Source of the DNA: Diadema setosum
Lineage: Eukaryota > Echinodermata > Echinoidea > Diadematoida > Diadematidae
Length of the DNA: 64,000 nucleotides
Reading direction: 5' to 3'
NCBI GenBank assembly: GCA_033980235.1
Contig: CM067067.1
Location: 21,759,903-21,823,902 of the forward strand
A model generated the notes under the pieces. The model did not search any database, was not told the DNA's origin, and saw only the letters and a list, made by a program, of their open reading frames with translations. Of this stretch, positions 44,563 to 54,795 are shown piece after piece. Position 1 is the first letter of the stretch, and every line of letters begins with the position of its first letter. The position numbers were made by a program, and so were the translations under genes.

Positions 44563-46448
44563 TATGTAATTCGCCTATGGAACTCCCTCCCATCATTTCT
44601 CTTTCAATTTGACAATTTGGGGCACTTTAAAGCTTCACTCAAGACTCAAACTTTTAACCAGACATTCAATTACTAACTCTTTTGGAAGAGTCTGTGCCTT
44701 TGAATGTTTTGAAACAGGTAATATATCAACCCTATTCATATGCTGTGAATCATCATCATGGCAAGGAGAATTTCTAGGTTCTAGACAATCACATTATTAA
44801 AAATTGGAGAGAAAGAAAACAAAAAATCTTGCACTGATGTAATGACTACACTGAGAACTGAATGTAAATGACCCTTCTTAAGGTAACTAAAATCAGGATA
44901 ATTGGTATCTGTGATAAACTACAGAGCCACTGCAATGCATATACACTGCTCTCTGGTTATAGATTATAGTATCTGGTAATAACAAGGTCATGGATGTTCA
45001 CAAGAGAAGTGTTACTGACAAAAGAGTGGGAATGTTTGTCATCAAGGATAACACAAGTTCTGGCCCAAGTTTTAAGAGCAGTCACTCCCTCCCTCACCTC
45101 AATCCAAGTTATATTCAGACACTGGATTCACCAAACACAATCACGAAATATAATAAGGCTTCCTTTCAGCTAGCAATGTTATTATGGGCGATCTCTTCAC
45201 AAACGGTGCACTGGTTACAAATTAGTTTCAAAGGTTGTGAATGTCCATGAGGAGAGCTAAACTGATAAAGATTTTTCAATGTTTATCAAAAGATGGCATC
45301 GATGACTTGAGCTAGTAAAGTTCTTAAAGGCAGAAGTCACCCATTTTGCAAAAGCAGTCAGTGGCCCCTGAACCGAGAACTACAGATTCAATGCAGCTCA
45401 CTACGACAACACATAAGGTTAACACATCAAGACATCAAAGCCATTGATTGTTATCTTGTAATATAGAAATTTCACTCTTGGAGAACACTTGCTGAGCTAA
45501 AGGTACCCAGAAGACATCATATAAATATTCATATGGGCAATTCCATGAGAAATGTTCACTTTAGTGAAAAAATGAAGTTTTGAGTTTCACTTCAGTTCTC
45601 ACATATTCTAAAAAAGTAACATATATATTTTCATTTTCCACTAGTCGCACATTTGTCATGACAAAATTTGGTATTTCTTTCAGTCAATGAAAATAATGTA
45701 TGATGTGTTGCATTGGCACAAAAATTTTGTTATTTTTCAAGAGTTTAGTGTTCCTATCTCTAAAGAAGGCCAGATATGTCCTAGAGGCCTTGTTCAGCTT
45801 TTAGATTGTAGTCAAGTGTATATATCAATGGAAAATCACAACCAACTTCCTTAGCATTCATCAGTTTTTGACCCATTGACCCTCAAAGTTGTGTGATTTC
45901 TATAACATTAGAAGTGTCATGTCCGTTACGTTTTTTACTATAAGTTTTCATAGCCAAGAGGAAATTAGTGTAAAGTTGCTGCAAATTTATTTTCTATGTT
46001 AGAATTGAATCCCCTTGCATGTGTGGAAACCATATTTCTATACCAATTCTAGTTTTCCTGTAAATGGCGTAACGGACATGACACTTTGCGTAACGGACAT
46101 GACACCTCATATTAGACAAGTGGCAGAAATAACACTGTGGCTCAGTGAAACAGGGTGGTGATTAGTTTCAATTGCTTGAGGATAGTAGGACATTTCTATA
46201 CTTGAGTAAATAATTAAGTCTGCACATTACTCAATAAAACAAAAACAAGCAGACCTTGCTTTCTGCTACTGGAAGATTGTTGATTTTAGATGATTTTGCT
46301 ACCCTGTTGCACCGGTTCGATCCATTCCCACCTCTTGTAATCCTGAGTGATAAACAGCAGCTGTCATTCCAAGGAGTATTTAGACAATGGACTCCTAAAG
46401 GCAAGACAATGGAGTTTTCACTGTTGGCCTTCCCTTTAATACATAAAA

Positions 46449-46633
46449 TTAGCACTTTCTACAATCATAAGTACATCGTAGACCACTAACATGTATCCAC
46501 CATGGAGTCAACACAACAGCCACGAACTCCTGCATGAATGGATCCTTGTGCATCCAGTGAGCATGATCACTGCTGATACAGCAACAAAGTATCCAAATGT
46601 CACCAGCATCAATGTCTTCAATGATGGTGTTGC
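46449..46633 (-). CDS. Possible additional exon inside element B
   Basis: After a T-rich acceptor-like run ending GTGAG, one - strand frame reads NTIIEDIDAGDIWILCCCIS, then HAHWMHKDPFMQEFVAVVL and a Cys-rich tail before TAA. The Cys/His spacing is suggestive of metal binding but matches nothing I can name. Other frames here are also open (for example a + frame of 154 codons at 46491-46955), so this is weak. Confidence 0.2.
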
Positions 46634-46983
46634 CTCACAAAAATTAAAAAAAAAAGTTTTAACTGTATCGATACATGTACCTCTCTTATTCTCTATGACT
46701 CTAAATCCACACCCTAGGTGGCATATTAATGAGATATCACCTGCCAAGAGCGCGGAGGATGGAATTGTTGGCGATATTAAGCATGTTAAAAGTACATGTA
46801 GCTCTATGGTCAGGGAAAGTCGGTCTGAATGCTGCCTATCCATTTCATCAATACAACTAAACTACATTTGTAGATGTGTCTCTACGCCAAGGGATATATG
46901 GGTATATATGACAGCACACAGCATCGTACAAAAGCACAATTTTGAGATGCTATGAGAAGATGTTTATCCACTGAAAGGTACAT

Positions 46984-47674
46984 TATGTAATCAGTTGCAA
47001 CCAGTTAGCAGGGAGAGCATCCAGTATTTTAAAAAAGTCCTGCTCCCAAGCTGGTTAGAATAGGTAACCAGTACACCACTCTGACAAGCCCCAAGAAGTG
47101 TCTAAGCAAGCAATAAGTTGATTATACAGTTTGAATTTGCCATGAAGAAAACATGAAATACTTTGTTGCCCAGGTGACCACTCTACATGAAAATGGTATT
47201 TTGTGAAAATTCTCAGAAAACAAGGGGCTTGATCATTCACTTCTAGCCAAGAAAAGAAAACATTTGTTGAAAATGATAAGTACCGGTACTAGTAGTGGAA
47301 GTTTTTACAATAGTCTATCCAAGATTGGATAATAGAGGATGATTCTACTTCAAGGATGACATTAATGCTAAATGAAAGAACTTTGCAGAAATGAAATAAA
47401 CGTACCATATTTCTTTCTGATGATTACACCAATTTGAAAATGGTACCAGACAGTTTTGTGGTCCTGTTTCATTGCATAAAAGTTGATGCAATCATGAGTG
47501 CATATTAATGATGTTGCATTCAAACTGTTTATTTCATACAGATTTGGTTCATTCAGTTTTCTTTGCCTATCCGCAGAGATGAAGACATGTTCTTCTGTGT
47601 TGTACATGTATGCCATTGTGGTACTCTGGGCATTGTATTCTATGTGCTTCAGAGTAGCTGTTAGATCACTGAAA
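46984..47674 (-). CDS. Unrecognised coding-like exons inside element B
   Basis: On the - strand, an open segment from about 47674 (after an acceptor TTCTTTTGCAG) to 47406 includes SDLTATLKHIEYNAQSTTMA, EEHVFISADRQRKLNEP and QDHKTVWYHFQIGVIIRKKY. It ends in phase 1 at donor GTACGT. The next acceptor (GGCTAG, exon from 47242) resumes in the matching phase with VNDQAPCFLRIFTKYHFHVE and GLSEWCTGYLF, then TAA at 47055. The same frame continues past that stop as PAWEQDFFKILDALPANW to a second stop at about 46984, so the first stop may be a mutation. Amino-acid composition looks coding, but I recognise no domain. Because it sits in the motif-free core of element B it could be a transposase-related gene or a captured host gene. 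Upstream exons were not found. Confidence 0.4.
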
Positions 47675-47856
47675 CCTGCAAAAGAACTTTTTGATGTTTT
47701 GTTCATGAACATATAATGTAGTAGCAGTGTGCAGTTATTTTATTTTTTTTTATTTTAAAACAACGAAGTGAAAATATGGTTCTTTTTACAAGGGTGTCAT
47801 GTCCGTTACGCTAGTGTATGATACTACAGTATCAAATATTAGGCCATAAAGAAAAA

Positions 47857-48765
47857 AATAATAATAATAATAATAATTGGACAAATTTGTATAGCGCAGC
47901 TACTATGTAAATATACTCTACTGCGCTGTGATGTAACAGAGCTCCTGTCACTGATTAGACACACGAAAATAAATAACAAATTAATCAAAGGCTTCTGAAA
48001 AAAGATAAGTCTTCAATAAAGATTTGAAGACAACAAGTGATGATGCCTTCCTCAGTTTCTCAGGTAATTTATTCCAAAGTTTTGGAGCAGCACAGCTGAA
48101 GGCACAGTCCCCTAAAGTTACTTTCGTTTTTAAGTGAGATTGCTTTAGAAGCAACTTATCCTGTGTACTTCGTAAATTATGAGAATATGAGTGTGATTTC
48201 ATTGATATCAATTCTGATAGATAACCAGGTGCTTGACCATACAATACTTTATAAACGAGTATCAAAATTTTAAATACAATTCTCTGTCTTACTGGCAACC
48301 AATGTAACTTCTTCAAAACGGGTGTAATATGTGAAAATTTTGACGAACTGAACACAAGTCTTGCACATGCATTCTGTACACGCTGAAGCTTGGTTATCTG
48401 TGAATCTGGTAAACCAAACAATAGCCCATTACAATAATCAAGCCTATTGCTAATGAATGCGTGAACAAGAGTTTCAGCGTCTTCCTGGCTCAAATATCTA
48501 CGAATATGACGCAAATTATGCAACATATAAAAAGCAGACTTGCATGTGGTTGATATATGCTTCTCCATGTTTAAACGAGAATCAAGCCATACACCAAGGT
48601 TTTTCACAAAATGACCATAGTATAAGATAGTTATATGTCCTGTTTTGCTATGGTGGGTGGTAGTAACTGGAAATTTCTCACTAACTGTAGCTAACTGGTG
48701 CAGGAGCGAATTTCTTTTATATTTGTTTGTTTTGTAAATATATAAAAAGACCAACCCCCCTAAAA
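47857..48765 (-). mobile_element. 5'-truncated CR1/L2-type LINE
   Basis: A 257-codon frame (48754 to 47981) encodes the C-terminal part of a LINE reverse transcriptase: LGVWLDSRLNMEKHI, RLDYCNGLLFGLP, LQRVQNACARLV, LKKLHWLPVRQRI, YGQAPGYLSEL, APKLWNKLPEKLR, FKSLLKTYLF. After the stop, a short 3' UTR contains CTGCGCTATACAAATTTG and ends in an (ATT)n tail at 47857-47877, typical of CR1/L2-like elements. The palm domain with the YXDD motif is missing, so it is a dead 5' truncation. It is inserted in the right arm of element B and is thus younger than B. Confidence 0.88.
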
Positions 48766-49637
48766 TGATGAAAATGTAAGAAATATTACATGATTGCTGT
48801 TATGATGTCTGTCCCTATATTCTAACCTCACTTTGTCAACAATCAAATATCTGCTATTCCTTGTAATAAAAGAATTCTGTTAGCTTAAAAAAAGTGGACA
48901 AAACTGTCATGTCCGTTACACTCAAAGTGTCATGTCCGTTACGCAATATTTTAAACTATTAAAAAAGAATGAACAGTAAAACAACTATAAAATAGGACTT
49001 TATGAATAAAGCGTGACCTAAAGGTTTAATCAAGACCAAAACCAGCTGCTTCTTATCCAAAAATTCACAGGAATTGTCATAATGGTAAGTAGATCAAAAT
49101 GCCTTGTCCATTTTGTGTCATGTCCGTTACGCTCACAAAAAATGCAATTTCTCGACAACCACTTGATAAATTTCCATGAAATTTTCTGTGTATGTTACAT
49201 ATACTTAAATGTGTCTGATAAACTCAATTAGAATCTTTTGGAGACTGCCAATTTCACTGTGTGATGGTTCGAATTCCAAAAAAGTTGTCTGAATGTCATG
49301 TCCGTTACGCTGGAATTGACCATATGTGGAAAAGAGCAAAGGTCTGTTTACTTTTCTAACAATATAAAAGTAGATTAGTTTGGATCATAAATCTCACAAG
49401 TCATTCTGACATTTTATATCAGTTGGCAGCTGAGATTTTGTACAAATTTCAATGACATGAAAGACAGGATTGCTACCTTTAAAGTATCCACACGCCCGAT
49501 GGACGGGCACACAAACAAACTGTAAACAAAAAAGCCTATAATTACTCCAAGGGATATAGTCCAGTGATAAGACAGGACATTACCTGGAAAGCAACTATCA
49601 ACCTTCCAGATTGGACATCTATGTCAATAAATCATTA

Positions 49638-49952
49638 TGTCATGCCATGTTCCCTCGCTGTTGACAAATATGGTTCAGGAATATGGATTGACTTAATCCA
49701 TCTTGTTAATATTGAGTATATTGCAGGAATAGTTTTAACATTCTACCCACAACCTTTTTTGTTATATAAAATGCATCAATTGTGTGTGCATACTATTTGA
49801 TCACATGTTTATGTGCAGTTTCCCCACACATTATTATTGTAAATGGTAGGAGAGCCCCCCCCCCCCCCCCCAATCCTTATGAGTATAAAGCTTTCTACTC
49901 TCATCAAGTAGGTTGCATCATTACCAAGAATGACCTCCAGCCCTAAACGTTG
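49638..49952 (+). repeat. Partial 5' LTR
   Basis: Matches 52954-53262 of the 3' LTR with about 16 visible substitutions, a one-base indel and a C-tract length difference. It ends abruptly in CCCTAAACGTTG, where pol sequence begins. Confidence 0.9.
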
Positions 49953-50122
49953 AAGAGCACCTCATCCGCCTCGAAAAGGTCTTCACCAGGCTTAGAGAAT
50001 TCGGCCTCAAACTCAACTCGGAGAAGTGCTGTTTTGCTCAAACCTCAGTTAAATGTCTAGGACATGTGATCTCCCAAGGAGGGAGTGAGCACCAGCCCTG
50101 ACAAGGTGTCTGCCATCCAGCA
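49953..50122 (+). pseudogene. End of reverse transcriptase, frameshifted
   Basis: One frame reads EEHLIRLEKVFTRLREFGLK and continues through KCLGHVISQGG, the connection region at the end of a Ty3-type RT. A one-base shift near 50085 and another near 50140 separate it from the downstream pol frame. The catalytic palm (YXDD) lies in the deleted part. Confidence 0.8.
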
Positions 50123-52255
50123 GTGGGTAACTCCTGTAACAGCTATAGAGAATTGAAGTCCTTTTTGGGCTTCACTGGATACTATTGGTGTTTCATTCCC
50201 GAATATAGCCAAATCGTAAAACCCCTCCACGACTTGATAAAAGACTATGATCCCATCAGAAGGAGAGGGAGGAAGCCAACAAAGGCACCACCAGCCATGA
50301 GACCCAAGCCAACAACGCCATTCGGTGAGAACTGGAACACACAATGCCAAATTGCTTTCAACAAACTGAAGGACATGCTCACCTCAGCACCCATCCTTGC
50401 TTCTGCAGATTATGCTGCACCCTTTATCCTTCATACGGATGCAAGCACGAGTGGGCTTGGTGCTGCACTCTATCAACAAGTGGATGGGAAGGAGCGGCCT
50501 ATAGCCTACGCCAGCAGGGGACTCTCCAAGAGTGAGGCCAACTACTCGGCTCACAAGCTAGAATTTCTTGCTTTGAAGTGGGCCGTCACTGAGACGTTCA
50601 TAGACTATCTCCATGGTGCCACATTCACTGTAGTGACAGATAACAACCCTCTCACCTACATTCTTTCAATGGCAAAGCTTGATGCCACAAGCCATCGTTG
50701 GTTGGCAGCTCTAGCTAACTTTGACTTCACACTCAACTATAGGCCTGGCAAGACAAACGCAGATGCAGATGCCTTATCTAGGATACCGCAAGCTTCTCTC
50801 GGGGATGACGAGGAATTCACGAGCACACAAGAGAAGATCTTCAAACTCCAAGAACGCATCAGAGACCCTGGTGATGGTATCTGTTCACAAGAGGCATTCC
50901 GAGCAGTCTGTCAGCGTCATGAATTCAGCATTTCTGTCCAGGACGCTGAGGGTGAAGATGCAGAGAATGATGGTGAGGGGTGTGCCCTAGTGGATGCCAT
51001 TACTGATTCAGAAGGGGCCATTCCTGATGAGTTTGCCTCAGGCGGGTTAGGAGAAACTGCATTGCCAAGCTTAAGTCCTGCAGACTGGAGAAGGCTGCAG
51101 CTAGAAGATGACCCCATCCGTCAAGTTATCGAGTTCATAGAGAGTGGCACTCCTCTAACAACAAAGACGAGGTCAGAGATGGCAGAGGAAGCCAGAGTGA
51201 TCCTGCGGCATCGTGGAAACCTCCAAATGGACAACTGTGTATTATACAAGGTGAGCGCCGCCCCTCGAGGCAACCAGGCAAGACAACTCGTTCTACCACG
51301 TAGCCATCGAGCAGAAGCGTTTCGCCTTCTCCATGATTACGTTGGCCACCTGGGACAAGAGAGGACCTTTGACTTCCTTAAATCCACATTCTACTGGCCA
51401 CGTATGGATGCGGAAGTAGAGCATAGATGTCGTACTTGTGAGAGGTGTGTGCAACTGAAGCAGAGAGCCCAGAGAGCAGCACCCCTGGTTAATATTACAA
51501 CGACTGCCCCCATGGAACTAGTATGCATGGATTTCCTGTCCTTGGAGCCAGACAACAAGAATACTTCCAACATACTAGTCATAATTGATCATTTCATCCA
51601 ATATGCCCAAGCATATCCAACCAAAGGTCAGACGGCCAAGACTGTTGCAAGAGTGCTGTGGGAGCAATTTTTCATCCATTACGGGTTTCCTGAGAGGCTG
51701 CACTCCGACCAGGGGAGAGATTTTGAAGCCACCCTTATTTCGGAGCTGTCCCAACTGGCTGGCATTCATAAATCCAGGACGACTCCCTACCATCCTCAGG
51801 GGAATGGCCAAGTGGAAAGGTTCAACCAAGCCCTTATCAACATGCTTGGCACCCTTGAGGACAACAAGAAGCAGCAGTGGCGGCTCTATGTTAGGCCCCT
51901 AGCACATGCGTACAATTGTACGAGACACACCTCTACAGGAGCATCACCCTACATGCTAATGTTTGGGAGAGAGCCCCGCCTGCCCATTGATGTGCAGTTT
52001 GGCATCACCAAGCCGCAAGCCTCCTCCAAGTCCCACCACAAGTACATCCAAGACCTGCGCCGCCACTTAAACCAAGCCCACAAGCTTGCTGCTACCCAAG
52101 CCCAGAAGAATGCAGCCTACCAGAAGAAGCATCATGACATGTCTGTTCGGGACCATACCCTGGCTGTTGGAGTATTGGTGACGAACGTTGGCCTCAAAGG
52201 CAAACAAAAACTGGCAGACCGGTGGAGAAGTAAGCAATATCGCGTCATTTGGTGA
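50123..52255 (+). CDS. Ty3/Gypsy pol fragment: RNase H and integrase
   Basis: 710 codons; the ATG at 50123 is only the first in the open segment. In order: RT connection (ELKSFLGFTGYYWCFIPEYS), RNase H (FILHTDASTSGLGAALYQ, KLEFLALKWAV, VVTDNNPLTYIL), an acidic linker, integrase zinc finger HHCC (HDYVGHLGQERTFDFLKSTF ... CRTCERC), and the DDE core (CMDFLSLE, LHSDQGRDFEA, TTPYHPQGNGQVERFNQAL), where two Asp and one Glu fit the catalytic triad. The following LKGKQKLADRW region is the start of a GPY/F-like C-terminal module. It ends at TGA 52253-52255, in frame with the next segment. RNase H degrades RNA in hybrids and integrase inserts the cDNA, but the element lacks gag, protease and RT. Confidence 0.92.
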   Translation: MGNSCNSYRELKSFLGFTGYYWCFIPEYSQIVKPLHDLIKDYDPIRRRGRKPTKAPPAMRPKPTTPFGENWNTQCQIAFNKLKDMLTSAPILASADYAAPFILHTDASTSGLGAALYQQVDGKERPIAYASRGLSKSEANYSAHKLEFLALKWAVTETFIDYLHGATFTVVTDNNPLTYILSMAKLDATSHRWLAALANFDFTLNYRPGKTNADADALSRIPQASLGDDEEFTSTQEKIFKLQERIRDPGDGICSQEAFRAVCQRHEFSISVQDAEGEDAENDGEGCALVDAITDSEGAIPDEFASGGLGETALPSLSPADWRRLQLEDDPIRQVIEFIESGTPLTTKTRSEMAEEARVILRHRGNLQMDNCVLYKVSAAPRGNQARQLVLPRSHRAEAFRLLHDYVGHLGQERTFDFLKSTFYWPRMDAEVEHRCRTCERCVQLKQRAQRAAPLVNITTTAPMELVCMDFLSLEPDNKNTSNILVIIDHFIQYAQAYPTKGQTAKTVARVLWEQFFIHYGFPERLHSDQGRDFEATLISELSQLAGIHKSRTTPYHPQGNGQVERFNQALINMLGTLEDNKKQQWRLYVRPLAHAYNCTRHTSTGASPYMLMFGREPRLPIDVQFGITKPQASSKSHHKYIQDLRRHLNQAHKLAATQAQKNAAYQKKHHDMSVRDHTLAVGVLVTNVGLKGKQKLADRWRSKQYRVIW

Positions 52256-52267
52256 ATCAGTACTGAC

Positions 52268-52810
52268 ATGCCTGTTTATGTCGTAAAGCCGATGGACGAT
52301 GATGGCCCCGAACGTACACTCCATCGAAACCTTCTCCTCCCATGTGGTTTCCTTCCATCTGAACCAGACATCCCCGTCACACCCTCAAGACCAGCACCGA
52401 CACCACGGCCCAGGACATCCAAGCGACTAGCTGCAGAGAACCCTCAGCCCTCTTGTGTCCCTGATTTTTCATTTACCGACTCAGACATTGTAGTACAGGA
52501 TACTTTGTACCCTGTTGTCATTAAAACTCGTCCAACCCTGGCTCCCCGACGACGTCTATCCATTAGTAAAACAGTCCAGCCCACTCCCATCTTGAATCCT
52601 CATGCCGAGGAATTTATACCTGTACAGAGGGAGCCTGAAGAAGAATTACCTGAAGTGAGTGAGATAGGCGAGGCAGAGGAAAACATTGAACATGAAGCTA
52701 CAGGTGACATATCGGCCGATGAGTCATTGCCGTCAACCCAGTCTGATGTAGTGGAAGGACAACCCATACCTCCAAGACGGTCTTCCAGGCGTCGGGTTCC
52801 ACCTGACTGA
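52268..52810 (+). CDS. Integrase C-terminal tail, same frame after a stop
   Basis: In the same frame as the 710-codon segment, only four codons after its TGA. It begins MPVYVVKPM and includes GPERTLHRNLLLPCGFLP, the LHRNLLLPC signature at the end of the integrase in many animal Ty3-type elements. A Pro/Ser/Glu-rich tail of about 130 residues follows, to TGA 52808-52810. The intervening TGA looks like a point mutation, so the two segments were probably one polyprotein. Confidence 0.85.
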   Translation: MPVYVVKPMDDDGPERTLHRNLLLPCGFLPSEPDIPVTPSRPAPTPRPRTSKRLAAENPQPSCVPDFSFTDSDIVVQDTLYPVVIKTRPTLAPRRRLSISKTVQPTPILNPHAEEFIPVQREPEEELPEVSEIGEAEENIEHEATGDISADESLPSTQSDVVEGQPIPPRRSSRRRVPPD

Positions 52811-52941
52811 CTTTGGTGTGGCACCCTGGGGGGGAACGAAAGTCAAGCTCATTGAAGAGCAGTTGGCTTTGCAAAAGCAGAGTCTTGCCTTGCTTCATGC
52901 TTACTTACTTCCATAGCGTCATGTTGGGACTACATGATTCT

Positions 52942-52953
52942 AGGAGGGGAAAA
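52942..52953 (+). promoter_or_regulatory. Polypurine tract of the LTR element
   Basis: AGGAGGGGAAAA directly precedes the TG of the 3' LTR, where plus-strand DNA synthesis is primed. Confidence 0.85.
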
Positions 52954-53909
52954 TGTCAGATCCTGTTCCCTCGCTGTTGACAAATATGGTTCAGGAATAT
53001 TGATTGACATAATCCATCTTATTAATATTGACTATATTGTAGGAATAGTTTTAAACATTCTACCCCCAACCTTTTTTGTTATATAAAATGCATTAATTGT
53101 TTGTGCATACTATTTGATCACATGTTTATGTGCAGTTTCCCCGCACATTAATATTGTAAATGGTAGGAGAACCCCCCCCCCCATCCTTATGAGTATAAAG
53201 CTTTCTACTCTCATCAAGTAGGTTGCATCAATACCAAGAATGACCTCCAACCCTAAACGTTGGAATGTAAGGGTGAGGCTCAGCCTAGCAGCTGTTCCTA
53301 TAAACCGGTGGTTTTGCCTGTTTTTTGGTAAGAGATTGCTCTCACTCACTGAGAGCACATTCTGACACCAGCGAGTGTAGACGCCTTTTCACATGCTGTC
53401 AAAGATCCCTAATTTTTGAACAGTGAATAGCTCTCATACATTGTAGCTGGTGTATCATCTTCCCGAGACAGCCATCCCCCTGATTTCTGACTGGTTTTGA
53501 GTGTAGCACTGTGGGTCTCCACTATTCTGTCCCGTCGCCAAGACAACGCTCTCCACCCTGGTCGACTGAGCTGACTCGTCTGAAGAGAAGTTTATATTGT
53601 TAACCGACCTTACTTGTGGATGTTAAGTTTTAATAACTGTGTTAAATTGAAGTAACAGTGGATAATATTGTGTAAACTCAGTTGTGTACATTAAGCCATA
53701 CCTTCAGTCACATATCAAGGTATCATTATCATTTACTCAACTCGACACTGCGGTTGAGAGTGAGATAAAATAAATCAATATTTTTGCAGAAGAATCTGGC
53801 ACCAAAGATAATTGTGTGAAGACAGTTTTATTTACGTAGTTTTTGTTACTAAATCTCCTGTAAGTAATCTAAACCCGAACTGGGCCAGGTTATGAATTAA
53901 CCTGTGACA
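52954..53909 (+). repeat. Complete 3' LTR, 956 bp
   Basis: Starts TGTCAGATCC, ends CCTGTGACA. It contains a TATATAAAA-type box at about 53080-53088 (also in the 5' copy, near 49766) and an AATAAA at 53769-53774, plausible promoter and polyadenylation signals. A C-tract lies at 53172-53182. Confidence 0.9.
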
Positions 53910-53913
53910 ATTA

Positions 53914-54795
53914 GTCTGGCTCCCATTGTCTCGTCATGAAAACTGGCATTGCTCATTACATATCTGGGAAGCCCTCACATGCAAAGCAATGTGTCAGTCT
54001 CCAATGGGCTCACAGGAATTTCTAATGATACCGCATGTCGTGGACAAATTAGAAAAATATTCATGCACATTGTGCTGATGCAATATTCACAGTTTATATC
54101 GGACTACTGTCTACCTTGCACATGCTGGAAGATGCGATAAGCATTCAAAGGAATGAGAGAAAAAACCCTGTAATTTCTCACATCTCTGAACACACATTGT
54201 TTGGTCTGAAAGTAAGCTATTAACATTAAATTGACCTGCAGACTATATGTTAAAAGATTCACAGCTTCAGCATTGAAAAAGTACTCATAAAACTAGTGAA
54301 CTGACAGACCTCCTGTGAAATGAAGATGCTACTTAAAACATTCAAAATCCTGGAGAATTTCGACCTTAAGTGATATTCGTTTATGCAACCGTACATGCAT
54401 TAGTTTGAAATCCCATCACAGAGTCAAACCTCCCAATCAACAGAAATGAATGAGGATTAAGCAATGTAAAGATAGCTGACAAATTCAGGGCAGAGAAATC
54501 ATACTGGCCAAAAGAATGGGAAGATTTTTTTTTTTCTCAACTGGATTTTTCATCTTTCGAAAGGGTATGTCCAAGATGCCCACTCCATTATGCTGAATGA
54601 CTTCCACAGTTGATGTCCATTCAAAAAAAAAAAAAAGGAGGGGAAATAAATAAATGAATTGACCTGAGCACCTTGCATAATAACCTTCATCAGGGCCAAG
54701 ATTTTAAAATAGAGCCACTGAAGTCTCTTGCACTCTGTGCCTTAAACTATACCTCATGTTGCCATGGCAACTGCATCCCTGCATCTTTCTACTCT
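53914..54795. other. Flank between LTR element and TEX9-like gene
   Basis: Ordinary AT-rich sequence with a T-run near 54524 and an A-run near 54624. It must include the 3' UTR of the TEX9-like gene (- strand), but I cannot place the polyadenylation site. Nothing else is recognised. Confidence 0.6.

Larger units (their letters stand above)
43570..44670 (+). pseudogene. LINE reverse-transcriptase C-terminal remnant, split by two insertions
   Basis: Three collinear pieces (about 43570-43694, 44211-44354, 44563-44668) encode the tail of a CR1/Jockey-like LINE polyprotein: HITHLLTELHWLSVKNRLYF, IYGQAPGYLSSLIERC and IRLWNSLPS, then a FKASLKTQTF-like end. The same motifs occur in the LINE at 47.9-48.8 kb (ITPVLKKLHWLPVRQR, LYGQAPGYL, KLWNKLP). 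The gaps are exactly two small transposons. Dropping each with one copy of its target duplication leaves the frame continuous. Upstream catalytic regions are absent, so it is a dead 5'-truncated copy. Confidence 0.8.
45535..49321. mobile_element. Iterated-motif transposon-like element B with coding core
   Basis: Ends GGGCAATTCCA and TGGAATTGACC are inverted repeats with one mismatch; ATAT lies outside both (45531-45534, 49322-49325). The motif GTGTCATGTCCGTTACGC occurs eight times: 45914 (+), 46067 and 46088 (-), 47794, 48905 (degenerate), 48927, 49115 and 49293 (+), the last abutting the right end. All copies lie in two outer arms of about 570-620 bp (excluding a nested LINE at about 47857-48765). 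The 1.7-kb core between 46106 and 47793 has none and carries coding-like exons on the - strand. Its termini match element A, so the two are probably related. Confidence 0.65.
49638..53909 (+). mobile_element. Ty3/Gypsy LTR retrotransposon, internally deleted
   Basis: Bounded by TGTCA...TGACA LTR ends with a 4-bp target duplication ATTA (49634-49637, 53910-53913). Only 315 bp of the 5' LTR remain (49638-49952); it joins directly to late reverse-transcriptase sequence, so the rest of the 5' LTR, the primer-binding site, gag, protease and most of the RT are gone. Domain order RT-RNase H-integrase is that of Ty3/Gypsy (Metaviridae). About 16 substitutions are visible over the 300-bp LTR overlap, so insertion is not very recent. 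Frameshifts and a stop make it non-autonomous. Confidence 0.92.

Noticed and set aside
46491..46955. 154-codon + strand frame in element B
   Set aside because: Antisense to the better-supported - strand exons; no domain. Kept only as a note under element B.
53914..53935. Primer-binding site after the 3' LTR (CTGGCTCCCATTG)
   Set aside because: A primer-binding site belongs inside the 5' LTR. This sequence lies outside the ATTA target duplication, so it is flanking host DNA.
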